Positions 11,502 through 23,557 of a DNA stretch of 64,000 nucleotides are shown here, piece after piece (position 1 is the first letter of the stretch; the number at the start of each line of letters is the position of its first letter). The DNA lies in contig OY743169.1 in NCBI GenBank assembly GCA_963555705.1, positions 10,168,014-10,232,013 of the forward strand. The letters are read 5' to 3'. The notes below the pieces were generated by a model. The model had not been told where the DNA came from and searched no databases. It worked only from the letters and a program-made list of their open reading frames with translations. A program made the position numbers and the translations under genes. This stretch comes from Ligustrum vulgare (Eukaryota > Streptophyta > Magnoliopsida > Lamiales > Oleaceae).

Positions 11502-12924
11502 AAAAGCTTGTTTTCTAGAAGGTGCTATCATAATAAAATTGCAAGCACAGTTAATTTTTTTCAATTGATTTTCTATATGCTTAAGACCATCTTGAACTAT
11601 TAAATGAAAAATGTGACACACACAACGAACATGAAACAAGACTTCATCAAATTCAGGATTTATGTGGTTAGCTAATCTATCTATCACTGCTTTATTAATA
11701 GAAGAATTTCTAGTGTAAAACTACGAACTTTACTATCACAGTTAAATTCTCTAAGAATTGCAAGTAGTACATTGAAAATATTTGTTGCATTATGTGGGTA
11801 ATCATAAACTTTAAATGTCATAATTCTTTTGTTCATTAACCAAGTATCATTGATGTAATGACAAGTAACAGCTACGTAACCTCATGATTACTGCCAATCC
11901 ACAAGTTCGAAGAAAATGATAAGTTACCATTATATTTATTTAAAGCATCTATAAAATTTTGTTTTCTCTCGAAATATTTATTAATGCAATCAGCTCGTAA
12001 AGTATTTCTACAAACAGGTTTGTACCTAGGTTGGAGATACTTTTGAATAAATTCTGTGAATTGTGAACTTTCTACAATTGAAAGCCGGAACTCACCACTT
12101 GATACGAACATGATCATCCCTTCTCGACGCGCTAGTTCTTGGTTGAAGACCCAATTGGTTAGACTCGATTGACCAAACTGTAGAGTTGATTGATTTGCTT
12201 CAACCGAGTCCGATTTTCAACATGCTTTACAGTGTGCTGTTGAGGTGTGTATTGTGCCCCCACTCTTCTTCCAAGAGAAAAGTCCTCCGCAAGTTTTACA
12301 TTGTGCTTTGAATACGGGATTCTCATCAGCGTCGTTGGCCGTTGTTTTAATTAAATCGAAAAAATTTCAGTAGTTTGATTTTTTCGTCCTTTTTGGATTT
12401 CTGCTGGAGCCTGCCGTCGTGCTAGCGGAGCCGGATCCATATGTAACAAAAACATCTTCATCAAAAATGTCATCCAAATTAAGAGGATTTCTAGTATTTA
12501 TATCATCGATCTCATTTTCCAAATCCACCAAATTTTCAAGAATTGGAATATCGTTGAGACCGGAAAATTCATCAACAAATTGGCTAGAAGAATAACCATG
12601 AAATTGTGAGTGTGCCATTAGAAATAATGAATTTGAAAATTTGGAATTGGAGATGGAAATGAAATATGGAATTTGAGATAATATTTTACATGAGAACGAA
12701 ATATTAAAGGCTTATAGCACTACAAATTAGAATATAACTAGAAAGTAGAATATTGCAATTGTGATTTGAGAGTTGAGAGAGTTGATAGTTGAGTTGAGAA
12801 CTTGAGACTTGAGATTGTTGTTTGTGATCAAAATCAAGAAAAATGGATATATTTATAGGTTAAAAAATAAATAAATAAAAATTAATGCCAAACGGTCTTG
12901 TGACTGTTTGTGTGACCGTTTGAT

Positions 12925-12953
12925 GCCCAAACGGTCACAAGGACCGTTTGGGC
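12925..12953. repeat. Perfect 12-bp inverted repeat, hAT subterminal region
   Basis: GCCCAAACGGTC and its exact reverse complement are separated by 5 bp. Further ACGGTC/GACCGT copies surround it from 12890 to 12950. Clustered motifs like these near the ends are typical transposase-binding regions. Confidence 0.8.
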
Positions 12954-13170
12954 TTGGTCCGGCTCGTAAGCCGAACCATTTTCGGCCCGTTGGCAGTCCA
13001 TTGGACTAGTTCACGAATTTCACGAGCAGAACCCGAACTGTCCAATACCCAAATTTCTTGTCCTGTCCAAGCTCAAGTCCCTTTTTTTATGAGCCAGACA
13101 AAATTTTTAACGAACCGAACCGAGCCGAACTGTCGAACTCCTGAACTATATAGCCCGTTTGCCACCCCTA

Positions 13171-13740
13171 CAAATGACAAATGGACACCCTTCTAATGGT
13201 ACTAACATAAGGTTATGTTCACCCTTATTAAAGAGGATAAACAAATTTAAACTCTTAACGGATACCATGGAAATTGAATTTCTTTTCCATCTTTCAATCA
13301 AATGTTAAGGTGTGTTTGATTAAGAGGGTGGAAGGAAAAAAAATATTTTCCAAAGAATTGATTTTGTTTGAAAAATATTTTCGTGGAAAATCAATTGAAA
13401 ATGTATGATTGATTTAATTTTCTAGGGGAAGAAAGTGGGAATTTTTCTAGTTTTGTCATTTGATTGACATTATTTTTTATGAAAAATAAATTAAATTTTA
13501 GATATTTTAGTAATAATTTTTTTTTTCTTCAAGACATTTGTACTTGATAATGATAATATTATTATTTGAAAAAAATAAGTTAATTAACAAACGTGGCGAA
13601 AAAAGTTTTCCAAGTAGCATGGAAAATCATTTCTCAAGCAAACTGTGGGAAAATATTTTCAACCTTTGAAAGAAAAATAGGCGCATGAAGTTGTTTCAAA
13701 GAAAACTTTTTTCATATTTCATATGTGCAATCAAACAACA
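13171..13740. other. AT-rich spacer with MITE-like remnant
   Basis: There is no gene. The stretch from about 13310 to 13735 resembles 23558-24056 and 42290-42760 (shared TGTTTGATT and GAAAAATAA-type blocks). All three appear to be copies of one MITE-like family. Confidence 0.5.
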
Positions 13741-15358
13741 TCTATACTTACTATATATAAAGGGAGAATAGTGGATTAATGTGAATGTAAAGTGGATTAG
13801 TATGAATGCATTTATTGCTTTATATATATAAAAAGTAAAATATGTAAGTCAAATGCAGAAATTATAATAAATATATTTATATCTTGAACAAACATTAACA
13901 TTTGTACTCGTAATATTACTACTAGTATGATATACAATTAAAAACTACAGAATTTGCATTTATCATTCAATAAAGTTTTCGATAATTTGGATTATTTATG
14001 TTGTTTTTAAATTTTAATAATTGCTGTGATAAAAAATTATTTTTGTATCTTTTGTATTTGTGTTGATTATGTATAATTATTAAATTTTATGAATGCTAAT
14101 CTATATTTCGGATAGCAATTTCAGTTCATCGCATTGGTGAAAATCTATAATATATATAAAAATAGAATAGTTTGGCAGAATTTAATTCTTAATTTTTTTA
14201 TGTTTTAGTATTATAGTAAATAATTAATATGATGTTATTGTTATTTGTATATTTTGGTTATAATTATAATTATAATTTTTATTATTAACATTAATATTGA
14301 ATGAGTTCAATCAATATTTTTAATTATCAGTATTAAAATTATTATTTACTCATTGATTTTTTTTATTTATTTGTTGTTCTTAATATTATAATTCATATGT
14401 GCAGTCATCAATAATTAAATTGTGTTTTAATTATTAATGGTCAAATCATTTGTTATCTTTAATATTACAAATCATATTTTCAAAAATATATATTATATAT
14501 TATTATTAAATATTTTAATAAATTAAGCCTCTGTTCAGCAACTTAATTTTTTTTTTATTTTCGAGATAAAATGTGTGGCTGAAAAATAGTTTTGAAAAAA
14601 TATATAGTTAAAAAGTTGGTTGAAAAAATGTGCTGCTAATAAATAAAATTTTTTTAGTTAATAATATTAATTGAATATTTCAATAATTTTTAAAGATTAT
14701 AGGGTATAATTTCGTAATATCCAACTTTACTTGGTTGTCGTATCATGATAATCATGATATTTTCAAAATTATTACTTTGACTACTTATTTTTGTAAATAA
14801 AGTTTTATTGGTTAAATTCAAATATTTTGACTATTTCTTTTTTAATTATTGTGATTGATGTTTGAATGAAAATTAAAAAGTACGTTAAATACAAGAGGTA
14901 AATGTAGAAGTTATGAGAAATATGCTAATACATTTCACATGCATCAATATTCGTACACATAATATTACATCAAATGTGACATACCATTAAAAAATTGAGT
15001 CATGCTACAGGGACAGGGGCCTGGTGGCCGGGCCTGGCCACCAGGCTCCTGTCTGAGTATCATTATTCTAAAAAATTACTAAATTTACATATTCAATGAA
15101 GTTATTAATAATTCATAAAAATTATTGAAATAAATAATAATTTATTATTTAAATAAATTGACATTTACTATTCAAAGATTTTTTTTTAAATTTGAATTAC
15201 TTATGTTATTTTTTAAATTCTAATAATTATTGTAATAGAGATTTTTTTTTATGCACTTATATGTATTGAATATGTATAAGTATTAAAATTTTATGAATAC
15301 TTATTGAAATCGATATTGCAGATAATAACCTTCGTGTATCGCACGAGTGAAATATTAG
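13741..15358 (+). mobile_element. Non-autonomous Helitron-like element(s), about 1.6 kb
   Basis: The start TCTATACTTACTATATATAA is preceded by A. The end has a short hairpin (TTCGTG...CACGAG) followed about 10 nt later by TTAG and then T. Both ends match the Helitron layout of insertion between A and T. The halves 13830-14140 and 14880-15355 resemble each other, and a second TCTATAATATATATAA start lies near 14145. This may therefore be two related elements side by side. No Rep/helicase coding is present. Confidence 0.6.
15012..15053. repeat. GC-rich 18-bp hairpin
   Basis: The arms 15012-15029 and 15036-15053 are complementary at 17 of 18 positions around a 6-base loop. They lie in AT-rich Helitron sequence, whose related half (13.8-14.1 kb) lacks them. 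A later small insertion is likely. Confidence 0.85.
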
Positions 15359-17426
15359 TTGCAAGTAAAAGAAGGATGGAAAATGAAGGCAATCAAGGAG
15401 GGTAAAGAATGAAAATTTGAATGGAAAATGTTTTCCATTCCACCCTATCATATACAGCATAATAATTATCAAACGTCATCAATATCCTGTCGAGCGTCAA
15501 TAAGCCCACGTCAAGATTATGTACAATTCCGTCCCTCACTCCTGACCCTCACGACATTCCATCTTTTTTTAACTAACCCATTCACATAATTGATTTTTAG
15601 ACTTTTTTTTTTTTTTTTTTTCAATTAGACCTGTTTGTTGACTTTTCCTTTTTATTATTAATAAATTGTTTGTGGTTTGATTGTTATATTATTGTCGTAA
15701 ATTATTACAAAAGTTCACTTGAATTGAGATAATACACAAAAGTAATACACAATGTATTTCTTACTATGTGCTTTGACTCAACTCCTCCTGAAATAGTAAA
15801 AACAGTGCTTTTGTGTACACCTCGACATTTGCTCTTCCATCACAAAATGCGTCGTCAACCGATATTTGGTTGCACTACCTTTCTAGATTGTAATTCAATC
15901 CAAAGTTAACATTTAGGCCTTGTTCGACGGCCAAGGATGAATTATAATATGTTTTATTTGTATTTTCTAGGTAGAATGTAGTTAAAAAGTGAAAATAGAA
16001 AATATGTGTGGTTAAAAAATGATTTGAAAAATTATGTAATTTAGGTTTTGGATTTAAATTGGTAATAATGATGTTGTCGAACACAGCCTTAATCTTAATT
16101 GCACTTTTTTGGGGTTCACGATTTTTGAACCACACATCTAATCAACTTTTTATTAAAATCTACTAAAAATATTTTTTTTTTTATCAATATCAAACCCCTA
16201 CAAAAAAAAAAAAAAAAAAAAAAGATTATTGACCCTTGGCAGACAGCCAACGGTCAAAGAAGGGGAAAAAAAAATGATCCGCGTGGGATGGCCCGTGGTG
16301 GATCAATTTCGTTCCTACACCACAATAATTTCATTCAATTATTTAAATACCAGAACAAATGAAAGATTAAAACGTGCAAGAATGGAATAACTTTCTTTGC
16401 TGTAACCAAAATAAGCCTATGTTTGGTCCTCAATTTTTAATTTTTTTTTTTTAAAATACTCAATTTCAATTATCTATTTTAGTTAAGTTCATAATATGTG
16501 AATTATAAATTAACCACACATTCTTTCAAAAATACTATTACAAATCACAATTTTCCCAAGAACGGGATTTATAAACTAATTTATAAACTATACAATTTCA
16601 CAAACTACTTTTTAATCACTACATTTTACATCAAAATCATAAATAAATCAGTTTATAAATATCAAACAAAGACGTTAGAGTGAGATCCTTGTTCATTCGA
16701 TTTGATTTTATCTAGGCCTACCCATGAAATATCATGCCATGTCGCTGTTGCCTGTTCGCTTAGTCCTTCAAACAATCAGTTATCAGTCTTAAGAAAATTC
16801 TGCTCCACAGGAGTCAGTTTCCTAGTCATTTTCATTGTAGCACCTAGGGGCAGGGCTCGGATTTATATGTATAATTAATCTACTTGCACAATTATTTTGA
16901 CAATTTGATGATGTGGAAGTGTTATTATTATTGCTAATTTAAAAGATGATGTGATGTGTGAAAAAATAAGATTGTGTCACGTAAACAAATTGTCACTCTC
17001 ATCTTGACACTCATTGTGAGTATAATAAAATTGTAATATGTAATAGGCTATATAAGATATGGGGGTGGAGGGGGGATTTTTTTTTTTTTCCTACAAGTTT
17101 ATGTTAGATATTTCTTTTCATCTTACGAATCAATATGCAAGAATGTGTCTAAAATTCAATTTCATTTAGTGTTTTGATATTGTAGACACTAATTAAATAA
17201 GATAAGTCTTTGAATATCTCCAAAAGGTTCTTAAACTAAGAGCCACCCTCTGCTGTTATAATACATGTAGAAAGACAGAAGATGAAACCACCTTATGACA
17301 CCTTCGTTACGGTAAGTGTAAATTTATTTTCCAAATTTTGTGACTGCCATCTACCACGAAAAACCTCCTAAATAAGCCCTTTCAATCATAAATAATATGT
17401 ATGAGTGTGTGTGATACCACCAAAAA
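15359..17426. other. AT-rich spacer with MITEs
   Basis: No gene is visible. It contains the MITE at 15916-16088, fused MITE remnants at about 16410-16680, and several homopolymer runs. Short open frames here are AT-rich and match no family. Confidence 0.6.
15916..16088. mobile_element. Tourist-like MITE, 173 bp
   Basis: The inverted ends GGCCTTGTTCGACGGC and (other strand) GGCTGTGTTCGACAAC are flanked by a perfect TTA duplication (15913-15915 and 16089-16091). The interior motif GTGGTTAAAAAATGATTTG recurs in many other places in the window. The length is identical to 6099-6271. Confidence 0.8.
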
Positions 17427-17599
17427 TCCTAAACCCTATATAATAAAAAGATAATCGACATCATTTTACGCACACACTTTCTCGTCCAAAATTCTTTCTA
17501 AATTAGGAAGCTTTTACAGAAAAAAAAAAGAAAAAGAAATATTAAATGTAATTAATAAAGTTGATATTAAATGAAAGTTAGTAATAAATGTGGGTCGTT

Positions 17600-17656
<57 letters not shown>

Positions 17657-18995
17657 CAATTTAAAAAATATAAAACCATATTTGAACTAAATAAATAAAT
17701 ATTGCAAAATATAATGAATACATGTTTATTTTTTTAATGCTTATAGTTTTATTTATATTTTTGATAATTATACTATTATTTTGAAAATTGGAAAATATGC
17801 ATTATGTATGTCAAATCGAAGATCTCAACAAATTTTTTTATACTAACTCACAAGTGAGAGTCAACTGCAAACACATCGTCTCTAAAATTACATCAAATAT
17901 TAAATGTAAAGATATGTTTGTTTGACTTTGCCTAGAAAATGTCACATCATGAAAAATGTTTTTCACATTTTGTGTTTATTCGATGTTTGATTTGAAAATT
18001 TGACATAGAAAATATTTTCTATAATACAACCAATTCAAGTATATTTTAGCCATTTGCCTTGAAAACATTACTTATTTGGTGAGAAAACAATTTCCACATT
18101 AAAAATCAAACACGACTTAAAAGTTTTATTTTTATAGATGTGATAAAATATGAAAAATGAAATCGATATTTTTGCAGATGATGATTTGGAATCTATAGCA
18201 ATCCATTATATAGTACACTTATACTTAAATATATATACACTTATCTTCCCAAAAGCTTTTGAGATAAATATATATATATTTTTTTATAAATTCTAATGAA
18301 TTGAAATTATATTTAATTTAATTTTTAATTACTTTTGTTAAATACAATTCAAAAAAAGTATTAGGGAGTTTTAAAAAGTCACTAATGACAGATAGCATAT
18401 ATAAGTATTTCACAAATTAAATTGCTAAATTTTTTTACTATTTGATATTTACGTGCTTATATCTAATTTTTTTTTTTTTTTTTTTTACTTACAAGTATGA
18501 AAAGCAATTGATAATAAATGTCACTAACTCCGTCTGATCCAAAATTGCCTTTCAAATATAATCAAATATAATTTCTTCTAATTTTCTCATATGCAATAAA
18601 AATTAATAAAAGTCAAGGTCAATTGCTTTCTAATTTCGATTTTTTTTTATTTTTTAAGAAATCAGTTTTCAGTCATGATCAACTATACGTTGCTGTTTTC
18701 ATAGTTACAAACCACACGAGTTTAAAATTTTTTATCCGCGACAAGAATGATAATCAAAATAATTCAACGACAAACGTTGTATTTAAGGAAGTATTACATA
18801 ATTTGTAATCACGTACCTGTTTTTTATTCCATTTTTTTTTAATTTCTAAAAAATAACATTCAATTTCTTTGTACAATCTTTTTAAACATTTGCATATTTT
18901 TCCTTTAATATGAACATAAATATAGTCCTACTTATAAAATATTAACATTATTACTGCTAAAAATAAAAAATTGTGCATCACACGGATAAAATACT
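17427..18995 (+). mobile_element. Possible non-autonomous Helitron
   Basis: A TC with a following CTATATAATAAAAAG sits near 17427-17450. The right end has a short imperfect hairpin (TGTGCATCACACGG) followed by ATACTAA and T at about 18993. This fits the Helitron CTRR-T layout, but the left end is degenerate and the ends were not confirmed with a second copy. It contains a (TA)n run. Confidence 0.35.
17603..17652. repeat. (TA)n microsatellite
   Basis: About 25 uninterrupted TA units. Confidence 0.97.
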
Positions 18996-18999
18996 AATT

Positions 19000-20219
19000 T
19001 AAACGAAACAATCATGAACCATCTAGATTTGAGATAATCACAATTCACTGGAAAATGGGAGAGCAATAATGCCATTACAAGAAAGCTGAAATTTGAAGAT
19101 GACGGTGACTAGTCGTCGTCCGCGGCATAAGAGAACAAGGAGGAGCCCTAGCGTCGAGAAGAGTGACTGGGAATTGAAAGTGAGGGTCGAAAAGAGTGAC
19201 TTTTGCATTATGTTTTTTCTTTGGGCTTATGGGCTATGGGCTCCAAAAAAAATATTGGACCAATCCTTAGTGGGCTTAGGCGGAGCTAGGGCTAGCTTCG
19301 CCCCTGGTACTGCAAAAATATGCGTAGGAGAAATTGAAGAAATTTTTGAATATATAATAGAAAAATTGTTAAAAAATTTATAAAATAGTGAATCACATAA
19401 AAAAGTGTGGTTGAAATTAATTTTGCGAAAAAAGTTGAAAAATTTCTGGACAAAAGAGGGGCTTAATTGTTATGTCCACTTTAGAGCTTGTTTGCTATTG
19501 ATAGATTTTTCTATCATTTCCTACTTTTCAATCAAGTTTTTCAGAAGAGTAAAAATTTCTTCAAAATCTCCTACACCAAACAAGTCCTTAGAAATGAAAA
19601 TAATTAGGGCCTTGTTTGGCCCCCCAGTTGTTGAGGAAAATTGTGATTTGAAATAATATTTTTGGGAGAATGTGTGATTACAAATTGTTTGAAAAGTCAA
19701 ATATTATGAACTTGACTAAAATTGATGGTTGAGATTAAATGTTTTAAAAACTTGATTTTCAATAATTGGGGGCCAAACATGGACTAGATAAGTTTTATGT
19801 CAATTTCTTTAGAATTGTGTTACTCTTCCCGATATGCGCATGACCACACACTTACATGGGGGTAGGACCCACTGTGGGTCATGCGGTGCTCGCTGCAGGG
19901 ATGACCACCACTCACATGAGGGGTGGGAGCAATGTGGGTCCGGCTAGGGGATCTCACCTCCCATGTGAGTACTCGGTCTTCCCCGTGGTGAGCACCGCGA
20001 GGATTATATCATTGTCTCTTTCTTTAATATATTATATATTGTTATATTAAGGTGACACAGATTCTAGTTGATCTTTTTAGACATGGTTAGAATTGCATTT
20101 AACACTAACCTCTATTTGGTATTGATTAAAATTCAGATTCTAATCTAAATTCAAGCTACCAAAAAATTCTATCCTTTTTCGTGAAGTCTGTCAAAATCAT
20201 TAGCATTAGGACCTTAGCC
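19000..20219. other. Upstream region of the BAHD gene
   Basis: No gene is supported. A MITE-like segment lies at about 19606-19786, with inverted ends GGGCCTTGTTTGGCC and (other strand) GTCCATGTTTGGCC. A GC-rich inverted repeat lies at 19883-19998. A TATA-rich stretch (about 20023-20045, TATATTATATATTG) is a possible core promoter, some 180 bp before the ATG. An open frame at 19093-19383 matches no family. Confidence 0.5.
19883..19998. repeat. GC-rich inverted repeat upstream of the BAHD gene
   Basis: GCGGTGCTC (19883-19891) pairs exactly with GAGCACCGC (19990-19998). Between them, a CACATGAGGGG segment near 19913 pairs imperfectly with a later CTCCCATGTG. The structure ends about 220 bp before the start codon. 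It may be a remnant of a small mobile element. Confidence 0.6.
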
Positions 20220-23200
20220 ATGACAATTCCTTCCATCTTTGCTTTTACTGTGCACCGGCGTGAGCCTGAACTGGTGGCGCCGGCAGATCCTACACCACGT
20301 GAAATAAAGAAACTCTCGGATATAGACGACCAAGATGGTCTCCGGTTTGCAGTTCCGGGGTTGATATTCTATAAAAATAATCCTTCAATGAAAGGGAAAG
20401 ATCCAGTTGGAGTCATTCGAGAAGGACTTGCTAAAACACTAGTTTATTACTATCCCTTTGCTGGTAGGATTATGGAAGGAGAGAACAGAAAACTTATGGT
20501 TAACTGCAATGGCAAAGGCGTGTTGTTCGTAGAAGCAGATGCGTATATCAAAATTGCGCAGCTTGGGGACAACATATTGCCGCCATGCCCATTCCTTGAG
20601 GAGTTTCTGCATGATGTGCCTGGTTCTGGAGGAACAATCGGCTGCCCTCTTTTGTTGATTCAAGTAAGACCAACTAATCTAAAAATCTAGACACCAGATA
20701 AACGTACAAGTGTGGGTAAATTTAGCGTATGGTTGGCAAACAATTTTTAAAATGTTTCTTAAATAATACTGTACATTTTATCAAATCACTATTTTAGCTA
20801 CATATATTTTTCTATATATTTTTTAGGCCATGTTCGGCAGGAAACAAAGGAATTTGAATTATTTGATTGATTAATTTATGTTTTCTAGATAAGATGCGAT
20901 GTTAAAAATTGGAGAGAAAAATGTTTGTGGTTAAAAAGTGATCTGAGAAATTGTATAAATTAAGCCTTTGTTTGGAAAACTTCTTTTAAAAACAAGTTTT
21001 TTTCAACATAATTTTTCAAACAATTTTTTAACCACACATATTTTCTCTCTCCACTTTTTAACCACGTATATTTTACCTTGAAAACATAAAAAAATATGTT
21101 TTTAATCAAAAAAAGCTTTTAACAAACAAAGCCTAATTTTCTATCTTATTCCATTTAATTAGATTAACTGAACAGATTCTTAATCATATATTTTACCTAG
21201 AAAATATAACTTCTTTGTCAAAATCTTTTAACAAATAGAGCATGACACTCCTTTTGTGCAAATCAGGTTTATTTTTTGGATTATTCTAGTGTAACACATT
21301 GGGTTAGTGCAACGTGTCGGGTTCCTAATGGGTCATTGATTGCCTCCTCTCTTTTGGAGCACTTGTTTTGAGTAGCGTAATGTAATTTGGATCAAATCAA
21401 TTTTTTTGGGGGTTTTACAAATTTTCTTTTAATTTTACCATCTTCAAAAAATATTTTTACATGACAAAAGTTCACTTATACAAAAAAATAAAAATAATAA
21501 AATAATAAAATAAAAAATAAAATATACAATAATTTGTTTTATGTTTAAAAACATGTTTTTTTATGTTTTTAAAGATATATGATTGCAAAGTCGAGACAAA
21601 AATGTGTGTGGTTAAAAATTGGTTGAAAAATTGTGTTGTTTAAAAATCATGTTTGTCAAACAGAGACATATAAATTTTGTTTATAAACGACGGGCAAAAT
21701 CTCAATGGATATTTTTTTAAAAAGTCAATAATTTCAATTATTCAAAAATTTTAGCATACTATTTTTTATTTTTTTTAAAAATTGCTCAACGAAATATTGT
21801 TACGTCACTATTTGTAAATGTTTGTAATTGATTTATCAAACAGATAAAGGTAAAATTTGATAAAAATTAAACAAAATAAACTATTCAATTTATAAATTAT
21901 GACTCCATTTGATTTTCATTAATTTTTTTTTCATTTTTCTACATTATTCAAACACATTCATCCATCAAAAGTTAAATCCACAATTTTTTACTTTTCAATC
22001 AAATTTCAACCATCATTTCTTCTAAAAATCACTATTCATTTTTTAAAAAACTCATTTTAAACAATATCAAACCCACGCATTTTTTCAAATAACTTTTTAA
22101 TTACACATATTTTCCTTCTCCAAATTTCAACAACTATTTTCACCTTGAAATCATAAATAAATCAATTTATAAATCACAAAGTATTCCAAACGGAAACTTC
22201 AAAATAAATAATTAGTTTTAATCATGCATTACGCCTATTTGAATCATATTATTTGGAAAATAATGTGGTTTTAACTGGTATTTTTGAAAGAATGTGTGGT
22301 TAATTTTTTTTTGAAAAGTCAAATATAGTGAATTTGACTAAAATGGATGGTTGTGATTAAAAGTTTTAAAAACTTGATTTTCAAATAATTTGGCTAAAAT
22401 TTCAGTAATTAATAATTTGGAACAAGAAGCTTTCCTATGACTTAAAAATTCCTTTTTTAACCTCACATTTTCCAATAAAATAATTTGCCTATAAATTCAA
22501 AACTTTTTCCATTTTTTAACACGAGTTGAACTCTCAAGAGTTTGCTATGACGACATTATTTTAAAGTTACATTACGCTATTATGCAAATGCAGGTAACTA
22601 GATTCACCTGTGGTGGCTTTGCGTTGGGAATCAGATTCAACCACACTATGGTAGATGCCTACGGGGTGATACAATTTCTAAAGACTATGACGGAATTTAT
22701 TAAAGGTGCCTGTGAACCTTCCACTCTACCTGTATGGCAAAGAGAACATTTTTTAAATGCAAGATCACCCCCAAGAATAACTTGCAAACACAATGAATTT
22801 GAACACTACAAATCATCCACAGACATAATTATGAATTCAGACGAGTTGATTCGAACAGCTGTTTTCTTTACCTCAAAGGACATACAAGCACTTCGTAATC
22901 AGGTGTTGTCTGAGAATTTTAGCCGGTGTACAAGATTCGACCTAATAACAGCGTGCTTATGGAAATGTCGCACGATCGCACTGAATCCGACAGATCCGGA
23001 CGAGATGGTACGTATTTCAGTTTGTACCAATGGGCGTGGCAAGCCGGGGCTCGATATACCAGAAGGATACTACGGCAATGTGTTCACTTATCCAGCAGCA
23101 GTAACCAAGGCAGGAACTCTATGCACGAGTCCATTATCATATGCAGTTCATTTGGTTCAAAAAGCAAAGGCACAGATGAGCAGTGAGTACATTAAATCAT

Positions 23201-23511
23201 TTGCAGATCTTATGGTGATCAAGAAACGACCCAAATACACGACAAATGGGATTTTCATCGTTTCGGACTTAACTCGTATAGGTTTGGATAATGTTGATTT
23301 TGGATGGGGGAATCCAGTTTATGGTGGAGTTCCTTGGGCCGCTCCAATTATTAGTTTTTATGCTAATTTCAAGAACAGCTATGGAGAAGATGGAGTAGTG
23401 GTGCCTATATGCTTGCCCCCATTGGCAGTTGAAAAATTCCAGTATGCGCTTAAAAAGATGACTTCTGAATCAGTGGAAGATCTTGAACTAGATTATGTTA
23501 ACTTATTTTAG
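20220..23511 (+). CDS. BAHD acyltransferase, benzyl alcohol O-benzoyltransferase-like (two exons)
   Basis: Exons 20220-20663 and 22594-23511 join in frame, with a GT donor (gtaaga) and an AG acceptor (aaatgcag). They give 453 residues, the usual BAHD length (430-470). BAHD enzymes move an acyl group from CoA to an alcohol or amine in the cytosol. The catalytic HxxxD motif is HTMVD at residues 165-169, and the structural DFGWG motif is intact at 383-387. N-terminal blocks ([33 protein letters not shown]) resemble the clade with benzyl alcohol benzoyltransferase and related CoA:alcohol acyltransferases. The substrate is an inference; hydroxycinnamoyl or acetyl donors are possible. The ATG at 20220 is chosen because upstream in-frame sequence is not conserved in the family. 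No stop or frameshift was seen, so the gene is likely functional. Confidence 0.93.
20664..22593 (+). other. BAHD gene intron (1930 bp) filled with MITEs
   Basis: The intron follows Gln148 of the protein, the site where many BAHD genes of this clade have their single intron. It starts GTAAGA and ends TGCAG. It contains a complete MITE (20964-21133) and partial copies at about 20826-20960, 21570-21665, 21900-22195 and 22222-22395. Confidence 0.85.
20964..21133. mobile_element. Tourist-like MITE in the BAHD intron, 170 bp
   Basis: The inverted ends GCCTTTGTTTG and (other strand) GGCTTTGTTTG are flanked by TAA on both sides (20961-20963 and 21134-21136). Its interior has the same ACCACACATATTTTCTC block, inverted, as the other copies in the window. 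Confidence 0.75.
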
Positions 23512-23557
23512 GTTATGTTTACTGGCATTTTCTATTTTTCTATATGTTGTAATTTTA

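Larger units (their letters stand above)
9445..12618 (-). pseudogene. hAT transposase remnant (BED finger to hATC domain)
   Basis: The minus-strand coding remains lie in family order. The N-terminus starts at an ATG at 12618-12616. A BED-type zinc-finger piece follows, with a CKTC pair at about 12285. Next come a pre-catalytic domain (11872-12117, with RNTLRADC and LWIGSN), an HVRCVCHIFHLIVQDGLK segment (11499-11687) and middle fragments (10226-10414, 9898-10122). The hATC dimerisation domain ends the series (9445-9861, with FDIFKWWRLNERQYPVVS and PVSTVASEAAFSASGRVL). Stops and frameshifts separate the pieces. The first stop, just before NFFDL, is TGA where BED proteins usually have Trp. The solo LTR interrupts the frame after about 11507. 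Confidence 0.88.
8970..13170 (-). mobile_element. hAT-superfamily DNA transposon, interrupted by a solo LTR
   Basis: The ends are inverted repeats: the left reads TAGGGTTGTCAAACGGGC and the right, on the other strand, TAGGGGTGGCAAACGGGC. The flanks CAAATGCT (8962-8969) and CAAATGAC (13171-13178) match at 6 of 8 positions, as for an aged 8-bp hAT target-site duplication. Subterminal regions are rich in GGCTCG/CGAGCC-type repeats. The interior encodes a broken transposase on the minus strand. A solo LTR (10500-11501) splits the interior; without it and its TSD the element is about 3.2 kb. Confidence 0.9.

Noticed and set aside
19093..19383. 96-residue open frame upstream of the BAHD gene
   Set aside because: No family resemblance; ends in AT-rich low-complexity sequence, and the middle resembles common non-coding repeat sequence.
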